From Metopolophium dirhodum (taxonomy: Eukaryota > Arthropoda > Insecta > Hemiptera > Aphididae), in NCBI RefSeq assembly GCF_019925205.1, contig NC_083560.1, positions 37,494,270 to 37,558,269 of the forward strand: a DNA stretch of 64,000 nucleotides, in the 5' to 3' direction. A model generated the notes under the pieces. The model worked only from the letters and a program-made list of their open reading frames with translations. It was not told the DNA's origin and ran no database searches. Within the stretch, counting starts at the first letter, position 1, and every line of letters starts with the position of its first letter. Shown here one piece after another: positions 36,002 through 47,000 of the stretch. The position numbers and the translations under genes are program-made.

Positions 36002-37317
36002 ATGTATTTTAACCAAGTACTATTTGTAGTCATTGCAAACATCATAAATTTCACTCTCGGATTTATTGCGTACGATTGTGGAGGGTCGAATCTAAATATC
36101 ACTTCATTTGACAGCCTGGAAGTAGAAAATGTGATATTCCAATACCAACAGAAACGCAACAGATACAACGAATACAATTATTACAAAAAATTGAAACATA
36201 TCCAGTTATTTTTAAATCGTGTTTAATATCTGTGGATTATTTTATAACGAGATGCTCGGCGTTTGAAGATGCGCAAGTGGTGGAGGGCGGATACTTTTCT
36301 GACATTATCGAACTAGGAAGTGTTCAGAGGTTCATCAGAAACAATCCTATACTTTTCCACTAAGAAGTGTAGTTACAGACTTAAAAATCAACGAAACAAC
36401 ATATGTTTCAAATACAATGGTAGGGTCACTAGATAAGTATGGCAATTGTAAAGGCGAAAATTTTAAATCAAATAAAGGGGAATGGGGAAAACGTCGTTGT
36501 CCAAGCAAAATTTAAAATATTGTTATCTGAAGGTATGGCAACAGCGAACACCAAAGATAACATTCTTATACTTCCAACAGGTACAAAACTTAAATTATCA
36601 GATAATTACGGCATTGATGCTTTTAAAGGTGAAACCATCTGGTCAAACAATAACATGAACTGCGAAGAACACGATTTCAGTGTCCTATATGATGGACCAG
36701 CGTCATTAGTTACGTCAAATACTATTGATGAAATTTCAAAGACATACACTTATATCGTGGAGACTGACAAAATAGTCTTTGCTTTAAAAAAAGTCAAAAA
36801 AACGTTTGCCTGCACAGGAATTCCAGTTATTCAGACTGAACATATGCAGTTATTAATTTTAACAGAACCTACATTTTTAAATTATTTTACACGAACAACT
36901 ATAACTACTCAAAACACTGATTTGTTAGCCTACATAAATACAAAATTTGTTTATGTCGAAAATTTCTTTAAATCAACAATTACATCGTTGTATAACGATA
37001 TAATACTAAAACAATGTGAGCTAGAAAGAAAATTACTAGAGCAACGACTCACATTAGCGTCTTCTAGTCTTTCGGAGTTTGCGTATTTAATGGGCGGTGG
37101 ACCAGGGTTTACGGCAATAAAAGTCAGTGAAATTATTTACTTGATAAAATACAAAAAAGTTAACGTAGAAATATCACAAAAAAATAATTGTTTTAATGAA
37201 CTGCCGGTGTTATACAATAACAAAACATTATTTATGGCTCCCAAAACACATATTTTACAACAATTTGGAACACAGGTAGACTGCAATGTACTTCTACCAC
37301 CTGCATTCGAATTGCTC
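36002..37317 (+). pseudogene. Chuvirus-like glycoprotein remnant, copy B (inverted)
   Basis: Plus-strand duplicate of copy A. It retains the 5' end that A lacks: an ATG at 36002, a hydrophobic signal peptide (VLFVVIANIINFTLGFIA) and YDCGGSNLNITSF. Frame changes occur near 36160 and near 36320 (7 bases missing relative to A), and one extra G lies near 36486. The frame then stays open from 36489 and ends at PPAFEL, where the copy is cut against the Mutator-like exon at about 37315. The two membrane-segment blocks of copy A are absent. The copies are very similar over the shared 1.2 kb, so the inverted duplication is fairly recent. Confidence 0.7.
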
Positions 37318-37531
37318 ACAAACATTGTTATCCACATTCATTAGTAAACTGTCAGCATGAGTTACTAATCGATTTGCTAACTGCGTAATTTCGTCTATAA
37401 CTTTCGATTTTTCTGCGTCATCAACAAAGTTGTGTTCGTTTAATTTGGGACCATGGCAGAAATACTCTTCACACCGAACATGAGAACCCAAAATATGGTA
37501 AAAACTGTTCAAAATATCCTTACGTAAACCT
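37316..37531 (-). pseudogene. Mutator-like/YqaJ gene internal exon, cut by glycoprotein block
   Basis: After an AG near 37532 the minus strand reads LRKDILNSFYHILGSHVRCE, a CxxYFC-type block (EEYFCHGPKLNEHNF) and SLLMNVDNNVCEQF, then stops matching. The 'NVDNN.CEQF' block is the segment that links the transposase core to the YqaJ region in related proteins. Homology ends exactly where glycoprotein copy B ends, over a shared 'cgaattgc'-like microhomology. Confidence 0.65.
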
Positions 37532-37817
37532 ACCCTTGTTAATAAAATAATTAATATTTAATTATATTCATCAATATTATTATTAGAGATCAAAAAATTG
37601 CATGGAAAACGATAAGGTATAAACTAAACAATGGGCCATGAACATTTACTATTTCAAAATTCTAAAAATTTTAAAATTGACAGTTAAAAGTGTATTATTA
37701 GTGTATTATTTATATTAATTAAAAATTACATATTGTTTTTTGCCAATAATTTTTTTTTAATTTTCAAAATAATAATTTTTCGAAAATGTTTATGCAAGTT
37801 AGTCCCTTTATACTATA

Positions 37818-39063
37818 TCCTCCTAATATATAAAGCATTATAGTATAAACTAAAAAAAATACAATATACCTAAACGTTTATCATTGTCAGATTGGTTGAT
37901 TAATTGGCTGCGATATTCAATTGATTTAACAATTGCATTTCTGAATCTTATTATATTACTTTGAATATGTTTTCTTAAATTCAGGTAAGGATATCTGATG
38001 TTTTTGGCTAGTTATGATAATTTTGTTCCGTAATTTCGTAACATATGATTACGGCATTCTATTTTTTGAATATGAAATTTAGGACCATAAGGCATAATTT
38101 CAGAGAGCCTTTTTGTCACACTAGAATCACCATTACCTTTGATAAAATATTAAAAGAAATTATGGTAGGCACTAAAATATTAAATATAAATAAAATATCA
38201 CTTGTACCTATAATATAATATATATATAAAATTATTATAGTATGTATTATATTATAATATTATGTATAAATTATTTTTATATATTATATATTTGTATAAA
38301 TATATACCTATTAGTTTATTGTATTTCAATCCATGTAATTCCATACTTCGCTTAAAACCTTCTGCAATTGAATCGGCTTCCATACTTGTAGCTCCTTTTG
38401 AGCAGTTTAAAAAACAAGTATGCTCAAGTTTGGGTACACCTTTATTTTTTGCTCTTTGGCAAACGGCACAATACCGGTTGTGAATTCCAATAAACAAAAT
38501 TTTTTTTGATTTATACCCAATAATAGTTGCCTATAAAAATTACAAATTAAATCAGGTCATAGTTTTATATTATATTATCATGTATAAATATTTGATGAAA
38601 ATCTTAAGTTTATTATAGAACTTACTACGCCAGACAATGCATCATAATTAGTCTTATAGCTTCTTTTTGACCATTGCCCGTCAGCCACTACAGTACACAT
38701 TGGCGTTCCATCCGTATCAATTGAACCAGACTCTAAGGCCAACCGTTTTTCTTCCTCGCCAGCAATTCGCATTTCTCTTTCAGCGATTATATGAATTTGC
38801 TGACTAATATCTTCTTGAACCGATAGAAATGTATTGGAAGACATACATGGAATATCCATTGTTGCACACAATTCTGATAATTGACTATAGCCAATACCAA
38901 TAGCAATAGTGCCGCTTACTGCTGATTGATTAATTGGCATATAAGTATCAGGTTTTTGTTTTTCTGATTCTATGTATGATATTGTGTTACACATTTTACA
39001 AATAAATTTAAATACTGTTCTAAATCCTAACTGTTTTTCATTTATCAAAGTCATATCTAAAAA
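37818..39063 (-). pseudogene. Mutator-like transposase gene, copy 2 (truncated)
   Basis: Near-identical duplicate of 21727-22973, including introns. It carries the catalytic-region exons (MTLINEKQLGFRTVFKF to WSKRSYKTNYDALSG; CAVCQRAKN; DSSVTKRLSEIMPYG). It shares the internal stop after YGTKLS and the GNGDSSV change. It differs by scattered substitutions, such as MQ to MR after EREM. Homology stops at 39063, so the GRR start of the domain and the N-terminal exon are absent. With the exons at 37316-37531 and 30095-31602 it shows the gene order of the family on one strand. Confidence 0.75.
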
Positions 39064-40556
39064 TTATAAAAAAAACAGTGGGAAAAATAAGTTGAATGTT
39101 TTTATTTTTAAAATCATTCGGAATCGGTATCAGTTAATAGATTATTTGATCCATCATTATCACCATCCTCCATGAGGAGTACCTCAAAATTGCATCATCT
39201 GGCTGTATAATGAAATCTACCGGCCACTCCACCTCCAAAGTCGCGTCTCGTCGGCCTCGAACTAAAATAACGATAAATAATTATTAAAACTACTATAATG
39301 TAGATGAAAAACAAAAATAATACGCACTATTTCTTAACATGTAGATTCTTGTATTCTTCTCCATCTTCTATTATACTTAAACTTTTAAAACTATAAAACA
39401 ATTTATTCAAAGAGATATGAAGTTGTTTCTCGGAACGAGAATATCACTTTAATACTGACCGCAAACGCATAGAGAACATAAGAACATAAAGAATGAAAAC
39501 GAGATACCCCCACCCGATTCTTAAGGCAGTGTTATATGGTTATAATATAATTATGACACGAACTAGTGGAGACCCGAGTTTAGTGTGTATAGATTTAAAG
39601 GCTGTGTCCACACATTTCTGACCTTGCGGTGTGAATAGATCACGGGGGTGAAATTGTATATGTATAATGAAAACGTTTATTATACAATACATTGTATTGT
39701 ATTACATTAGTCTGAAAGTATTACGTGATTGCCTGGGTTTTCTAACATAGTAATTTGACATAAACAGGTATACAAAGAATAAATAAAATAAAATATAATA
39801 CGATGTTTGGTTATGAGAGCGTATGATGATGTTTTTTTTTTTTTTTTGTTTGGTGTCCTTATGGACGGCTAATAAAGAGATAACTGTATACGCCCGTCTG
39901 TGAGGCAATTTTTTACACGTAATTATGAATAAGGGGATTTTATTTAACCGATATTATCGATTTTTACGTCTACACTAAAATAATAATAATAATAATAATT
40001 CTATGGAACTTTACATTAAAACTATTTTAAAATGACATGTATAACTGTATAAGAAATACACAAATGCTGAACGTTGAATAACTACACCACGTCAACGATC
40101 CGTGGTTAACATATATTTTTACTGATGTAGTGATGTATATATTGGTATGTGAGCAGTCTAATAATTATATACATACTATAATATTATACTGGAAAAAATA
40201 TTCTACAAGGATATTTTATAGAAAACTTAGCAAAATAGTCTTCCTTACATTATATTCCATCTAAACACAATAATAATAATAATAATAATAATAATAATTA
40301 TTATTATTATAATAATTTTGTATCACAGTATACAGCTCACTATTTAGATATTATAATTTGCATTATTATTATTATTATTATTAATATTATTATTCTGCGA
40401 TTGCTTCACCGTACGACCTATAATCATGCAATATAGTCAGTTACTGGTAAACCATCACTCAGGTTAGGAGTGTATTGTCCGTAAGCGCATAAATCACTCC
40501 TGGGCATTATTGACGCTTTAAATATAATTATTTTACCTGTTATAAGTGCTATAATT
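39064..40556. other. Spacer with microsatellites
   Basis: No supported gene. A segment at 39830-39905 ('ctaataaagagataactgtatacgcccgtctg') is related to 43345-43372, so it is a dispersed repeat end. ATA/TTA microsatellites lie at 39979-40000 and 40268-40395. The second is partly self-complementary (aataat... then attatt...). Confidence 0.5.
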
Positions 40557-40955
40557 ATGAATTTATTGAAATGGTCGATCGATGTTCAATCACTAGTGCG
40601 TTCCGTGGAAGAGAACTCGCATCCGGAATATCCTATGTATTCAAGCTTTTTATCAAGGTTGAAAACATATGATTCGCGTTCATCGCAATCATACCAGGAT
40701 ATATATTCATTGGCTGAATGCGGATTCACTTGCACTGATACAGATGATTTGGTTCAATGTTACTACTGCGGGTTATTGTTGGGAAAATGAGAAAAAAATG
40801 ATGAACCATGGAGTCAACACGTCTTGCATAACCCTAAATGCGTATTTTTATTATTGCGTAAAGGCGTACAATTTATTGAAAACGCTAAAACTGCATGTAT
40901 CAATAGTAATCGAGTTAATAGTTATAAATCCGAATCATATGATGCTATTGGTTGA
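40557..40955 (+). pseudogene. BIR-domain (IAP-like) protein, frameshifted
   Basis: The ATG at 40557 opens a single baculovirus-IAP-repeat domain: an Arg/Ser-rich first helix, then LAECGFTCTDTDDLVQCYYC, which gives the GF, D and first zinc-ligand Cys pair. The frame closes at GLLLGK. An indel near the A-run at about 40792-40798 moves the rest to another frame, where NDEPWSQHVLHNPKC supplies the His and Cys ligands, followed by FLLLRKGVQFIENA. So one frameshift breaks an otherwise complete zinc site. No RING domain follows. BIR proteins block caspases and are carried by baculoviruses and several Polinton-like elements. Its position upstream of PolB fits a Polinton cargo gene. Confidence 0.7.
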
Positions 40956-41329
40956 CAAACAACTATTATAATAATAATAATAATAATAATAATATAATAC
41001 CTATATGTACATTACACTGTAATAAGCTATATTATAATATGTAGCTATATTTTATTGAATAAATATAAAAAAATATACTAAACAATTTAAGTGGTATATT
41101 ATTCGACTTGGTATCCTTCTAAATGAAAAAATATATATATATGTAATATACATCAATAACATTACTGTTTTACGTTACGTCTTACGTACTAACATTAATT
41201 ATTAGTATGTATATTAAATATTTATAATAATATTAATAATAATAAAGTTAAACACTTTTCATTAAAAATAATATAGGTATATTATACATATATAAGTAGT
41301 CTAAGTTTATTGTGTAGTATGATGGTATA
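40956..41329. other. AT-rich spacer
   Basis: ATA microsatellite at about 40968-40993, otherwise nothing seen. Confidence 0.5.
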
Positions 41330-42645
41330 AGATGGTTTTATCTAATATTCGTAGCAGTATAAGTTAGTTTGATATAAAAACATTCTGATTAATCCTACAC
41401 TGCATAGTGTAGGCATTTGGGAACATAATGGATTTATTTGAAAATAACGACATTTTTTCCCATATTTTTTCTTTAACGCGCGCATTGCATACATCTGACA
41501 GCAGAACAATAGCAGTATACTGATATCAATATTATCACAATAACCACGATAACAATCATAGTCATCACGAGTTATATTCGCACTACCTGATATCTTATCG
41601 ATTATAATATTATAGTGCTGATGTGTTAATCATATTGTATCAAACTGAATAAAACGAATTTGGATTCAAAAAAATGTTTTTTTGAAATCACTATTGCTAG
41701 AATTATTTATTAAAACCGTAATTATTCCAATAAATATATATATATATGTAATTACTTTCTTGTAATTTACACTTTTCGTGGTTATATATATATATATATT
41801 AAGTAATGCATCATGGCAGTAAATATATAATTTGTAGCAATATTGATGTATATAATATATATATATATACATATATCGAATGTATAGGCCCTAATACGAT
41901 GATTTTACTGTTATACGCCGTGTATTCCTATTCATTATATCCCTGTAGAGTGTGCGAGTTGTGGAGAGGGTTTATGTTATGTTACATCCCGATAATATAA
42001 TCTGCTGACAAATTATATTATTGCGTTCAAAATATCTCTATAAAAATTTTATATTAGAAGACGGTTTTATCTATTATTCATAGAGGTATAAGTTAGTTTG
42101 ATATACAATCATTCTGATTAATCCTACACTGCATAGTGCAGGCATTGGGGTACATAATGGGATTATTTGAAAATAACGACATTTTTTCAATTAACGCGCA
42201 TTGTATACATATTGTGTTTATCATATTGTATCAAACTGAATAAAACGAATTTGGATTCAAAAAAATGTTTTTTGAAATCACTATTGTTAGAATTATTTAT
42301 TAAAATCATAATTATTCCAGTATATATATATATATATATATAATTACTTTCTTGTAATTTACACTTTTCGCGGTTATATATATATATATATATTAAGTAA
42401 TGCACCATGGTATAGTAAATATATAATTTGTAGCAATATTGATGTATATAATATATATATACATATATCGAATGTGTAGGCCCTAATACGATGATTTTAC
42501 TGTTATACGGTGTGTATTCCTATACATTATATCCCTGTATAGTGTGCGAGTTGTGGAGGGGGTTTATGTTATTGTCGCATCCCAATAATATAATCTGTTA
42601 ACAAATTATATTATTGCGTTCAAAATATCTTTATAAACATCTTAT
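41330..42645. repeat. Imperfect tandem duplication, about 0.65 kb units
   Basis: Unit 1 (about 41330-42020) and unit 2 (about 42056-42645) share order and sequence ('aagttagtttgatat', 'attctgattaatcctacactgcatagtg', 'ggattcaaaaaaatg', 'ggccctaatacgatgatttta', 'gtgcgagttgtgga'). Unit 1 contains an extra roughly 110 bases near 41485-41620. TA dinucleotide runs differ in length. No gene is seen; chance frames pass through the TA runs. Confidence 0.75.
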
Positions 42646-42657
42646 ATCAGTATTAAT

Positions 42658-43001
42658 AGGCGTGCTCGCAGGGGCACCCCCGAACTCTTCACCAGAAACG
42701 ACAAGGGTTCTAATTATTAATTAATTAATTGTAAATTAAATTAATGAAATTATTGACGAATTCGGAAAAAATGTCATTCCTTTAAAACGTAGATTATCAT
42801 TATAAGATTGTATATCTAGCTATATATTGTTATGTAATATTTATATTAGAATGAATAATAAAATAAAATAAAATAAATATTTTTAGTGCATTTGTTATCT
42901 TTAAAACATCTGCCATCTGTACCTATAATTGTTTTCAAAATTATTGTGGATCCTAATTTCTAGTGTACACCCCCGGAATCAAAACACTGCGCACGCCTAT
43001 G
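42658..43001. mobile_element. Short inverted-repeat element with 11-bp flanking duplication
   Basis: A 344-base element starting AGGCGTGCTCGCAGGGG and ending with GCGCACGCCT plus ATG. It is flanked by the same 11 bases, TCAGTATTAAT, at 42647-42657 and 43002-43012. The terminal repeat is short (AGGCGTGC) and the interior has no ORF. A 9-11-bp duplication is typical of Mutator-type elements, which are abundant in this window. Family assignment is inference. Confidence 0.65.
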
Positions 43002-43014
43002 TCAGTATTAATAT

Positions 43015-43260
43015 TCAAGTATACATACTATTACTAGATATAGGTATATATATATAAGAAGTATATACCATACTATATTATACTATATACTTGGTTATAT
43101 ACAAGTATATAGTTTAGCATATAACATAGAGTATTTACTCTGATATATATATATATATAGGCTATTAAATACTATACTATGCTATATACTATTACTTTAA
43201 TGTAGGTACTATACTATACTATACTCCGCTATACCATGTATATAGTACAGAAGAATAAAT
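43015..43260. repeat. TATAC-type microsatellite region
   Basis: Dense 'tatactatactata' and 'tatatata' runs with no coding content. Confidence 0.7.
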
Positions 43261-43444
43261 ACAATATAATATGATATGGTTTCATATTATGTCGGTATGA
43301 CAACGTCTGTGGATATGTCCGTGTTGGATATGCCCTATTGATAAAGAGATCTGGATACACTCGTCTGCGATACAATTTTATTTCTTTATTATAATTATAA
43401 AAATATAAATAATATGCCTAAATAGTTTTAAATAAATAAATAAG

Positions 43445-43516
43445 TATTTCATAAATTATCCGGAGAGATTTGAATTCCCGATCCCCGTCTTGCCTATATT
43501 TCGATGCTTTAACCAA
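43445..43516 (-). ncRNA. tRNA-derived SINE-like fragment
   Basis: On the minus strand TTGGTTAAAGCATCG resembles an A box, and about 35 bases later GGGAATTCAAATCTC resembles a B box (GGTTCAAATCC type). This spacing is usual for a pol III promoter in a tRNA or SINE head. The acceptor stem does not pair convincingly, so a SINE remnant is more likely than a functional tRNA gene. It sits just upstream of the cassette exons. Confidence 0.4.
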
Positions 43517-43534
43517 CAATTATTATTTTCCCAG

Positions 43535-43600
43535 ATACAACGTTTCAAGACGACGAATATTGCGCTAATGTGATGGATAAGTTCGAAAATAATGAAACAA
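43535..43600 (+). CDS. Cassette exon 1 of PolB leader (66 nt)
   Basis: Bounded by TTTTCCCAG and an AGTATG-type donor. It begins with two bases of a codon and ends with one, so it is symmetrical (phase 1-1). Encodes TTFQDDEYCANVMDKFENNE plus a Thr. First of three similar exons spaced about 115 bases apart. Confidence 0.6.
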
Positions 43601-43653
43601 GTATGAAATGTACCTATATTTAGTGTAAAATATTAATATTATTATTTTCCTAG

Positions 43654-43710
43654 AGGATATAATGTTTGAAGACGACGAATCGTGCGCTAATGTCGAAAAT
43701 AATGAAAAAA
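43654..43710 (+). CDS. Cassette exon 2 of PolB leader (57 nt)
   Basis: Bounded by TTTTCCTAG and a GTATGA donor, phase 1-1. Encodes DIMFEDDESCANVENNEK. It lacks the VMDKF part of exon 1 through a short in-frame deletion. Confidence 0.6.
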
Positions 43711-43767
43711 GTATGAAAATCACCTATATGTAGTGTCAAAAATTATTTTATTTTTTTTTTTTATCAG

Positions 43768-43827
43768 ATGATATAATGTTTGAAGACGACGAATATTGCA
43801 CTAAAGTGATGGATAATTTCGAAAAAA
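43768..43827 (+). CDS. Cassette exon 3 of PolB leader (60 nt)
   Basis: Bounded by TTTTTATCAG and a GTATGA donor, phase 1-1. Encodes DIMFEDDEYCTKVMDNFEK. Closest in sequence to exon 1 in its second half and to exon 2 in its first half. Confidence 0.6.
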
Positions 43828-43882
43828 GTATGATAAACTATTTATATTTATATTTATATAACAACATATTTTTTTTCTATAG

Positions 43883-43957
43883 GTAAGCATAAGAATATGA
43901 TTGAAGTAGCCCCCGATATTTTCGTTGAGAATATACCAGCTGGACCTTCTAATCAAA
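43883..43957 (+). CDS. Exon 4 of PolB leader (75 nt)
   Basis: Preceded by a pyrimidine tract and AG, followed by a GTATTT donor, phase 1-1. Encodes KHKNMIEVAPDIFVENIPAG then PSNQ. It can join in frame to any of the three cassette exons and to the main exon at 44021. Confidence 0.6.
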
Positions 43958-44020
43958 GTATTTATTTAGTATTTTTATATTAGTGTATATTTTTATATGA
44001 GTGCATATTTTTTTTTTTAG

Positions 44021-47000
44021 GTAACCGTATACACATGGACACACCGCTCGGAGCAAATAAATCAAAACTAGCATACGACGTTGAAACGCTCATCTTAGAG
44101 TCTGACTTGTTGAAAATTAACAATAAGAAAACTAAATTTATAAAAAAGTATAATGCTTATATGATTGATTATAATATCACATTAAAACCTATGTTGGGGG
44201 ATTTAGATATAGTTAGTTTAAATACGTTATTGGAGGAAGGATTACAAAATATGATTGAAAATATTAAAAAAATTACAAATTTCACTGATGGTGACATCGT
44301 TAATATGCACGCCAACAATCCGAAGTTTTTTACACCAATATCCACTGGCAATATGACGCGTAATGTGTCAGGAGAGAAAATTTTAAATAAAATCAGTGAT
44401 ATATTAACGTCGGATCAATCAGTGAACATCAACGATACGGTGTTCGGTTTTCAAGTTATCACAATGCCTAAAGGTGGAAAACCTAAACCAACCTGGGAGT
44501 ACTTGGACCTATTTAGCAAAAACAAAAGATGTATAGCACAAATTAAAAATCAGGATGAACTATGTTGCCCCCGTGCTATTATAGTGGGACTATCTTACAA
44601 GACCTTGGTTATATTAGGACACAAATTAAACAATTACCAAATCAAAAACCTGCGACTTGGTAAATACGCTATTCAAACACGTTTGACAAAAGAACTATGC
44701 TAGCAATTAGAAATAAATGACAGCAGGCCGTTTACGTATCGTGACATATCAAAGGTTGAAAAACTACTCAAAATTCAAGTTAAAGTCGTAAACGCAGATA
44801 ATTGTTGTGAAATCGACTTCACAGGAACTGAAAATAGATATAAAGTTTACCTTTTGAAAAAAAATGATCATTTTCATTGTATTTTTTCTATGTCAGCGTT
44901 CAGAGAACGTGTATACTACTGTGAGTTATGCGATACGGGGTATAACAATAAAAAGAAGCACGCCTGTAAAAATGGACTGGGGCAAAAGTGTAGGCTGTGT
45001 AACGAAAAATATCACATACACAACTTTACATGTAAAAAAATTTTTTGTCACGAGTGTAACCGTCATTGTGTTAATAATGAGTGTTTAAGAAAACATAAAA
45101 ACGTTTGTGATAAAGAATATAAATGTAACGGTTGTAATTTTGTCATACAGAGGAATGACCGCACGCACATCAGTGTTTGCGGTTATGGACAATGTCATAA
45201 TTGCAAGCAAGAAAACATTCGAATTAGTGACCATAAATGTTATATGCAACGGAGAACCGGTAAAGGAGGATATTGTGTAGAATCATGTATCTGTAACGAA
45301 AAATCAACAGAAAAACTGTACGTTTTCGACAAATTATGTATTTTTTGACTATGAAGCTCAGCAAAATACCGGTACGCACATACCAAATATGGTTATTGCT
45401 CACGATTTTGAAGGCCGAAAATATGTATTTTCTACAGACGACGCTGGTTCGGCCAATGATAAATTTTGTAAATGGGCGCTGAGCAAAGTAATGAAAGGAA
45501 CAACTTACATAGCACATAATTCGATAGCGTACGACACCTATTTCATTTACAGTACATTTTAAAAAATATGCCGACCGTCAAGTACGAAGTAATTCGTAAC
45601 GGGACCAAAATTATGATGCTCTGAATTAAAATATGGGGGCTTAAACATTAAATTCATAGATAGTCATAATTTTATACAGTCAAAATTATCTGAATTTCCG
45701 AAAACGTTTGGACTAAAAGAAGCAAAAAAAGGGTACTTTCCACATTTTTTTAATACGCCGGAAAATCAAAGATATGTAGGACCTTTGCCGGACAAAACGC
45801 ATTACGGTTATAATTCTATGACGACGAAACACCGTGCAGCATTTATAAATTGGCACGACAAATTGATAAATAAAAATTATGTATTCGATTTCCAATTGGA
45901 GTTGGAAGAATATTGCAATTCGGATGTCGACATATTACGAAGAGGGTGTTTGGAGCTGAGAAAACAATTTTTGGACGTGTGTAATATTGATCCTTTTAAA
46001 TATATAACGATCGCTAGTGTTTGTATGGCCATTTATCGACAGAGCGACTTGTCCGGTGGTACTATAGCAGTCGTTCAAAATGTTAAAAAAGACAATTTTT
46101 CAGACGATTCGATAAAGTGGCTGAAAAGCAAAATATTGAACGAAAATAAAAATATAAAACACGCGTTAAACGGTGGAGAAGTTACTATATGTGGTGCTAG
46201 AGTAGACGGTTACGACGAGACAGAGAAAAAAGTATACCAATATCATGGCTGTTTCTGGCACGGTTGTCCGGAGTGTTTTAATCCTAACGATATTAACCCC
46301 GTTAATAATAACACTATGACTGATTTATACAATGATACGATAAGACGGACAATTAATTTGAAACAAAAAGGGTACCAAGTTGAAGAGATGTGGAGTTGTA
46401 AATGGAAAAAGCACAAAAATTACAAACAAATGATGCAGTATCAAAATGATGTAATTGAACCACTAAACCCCAGAGATGCATTTTTCGGAGGAAGGACCAA
46501 TGCCACAAAATTAATGGTTAAAAATAAAAAAATTAAATACATTGATGTGTGTAGTTTATACCCAACAGTAATGTACTATGACAATTACCCCGTAGGTCAT
46601 CCTAAACAATTTTTTAATCCATCAATAAAAAAATACTCGGAATCAAATCGGTATAGTTTCATCAAATGCAAAATACTACCGCCGACCGATTTATATCATC
46701 CCGTACTTCCGGTGAAAACTAATAAATTAATATTTACACTTTGTAAACAATGCCAGCTAGATAAAATTAGACAATGTACACACAACGATGAGCAGAAAGC
46801 ACTTATAGGAACTTGGACAACGGACGAAGTACAAAAAGCTTTAGAAAAAGGATATAAAATCATGAAAATTTATGAAGTGCAACATTTTGAAAAAAAATCC
46901 AACACATTATTTAAGGAGTATATTAAGCGATTTTTAAAAATTAAGTTAGAAACAAGCTCGTGGAAAAATGACTATCGGACGGTTTATGATTATATTTCAG

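Noticed and set aside
40268..40395. Possible CRISPR or structured array
   Set aside because: Simple ATA/TTA microsatellite in eukaryotic DNA without spacers.
41666..42408. Tyr/Ile-rich ORFs in TA repeats
   Set aside because: Low-complexity translation of TA microsatellites, repeated in both units of the tandem duplication.
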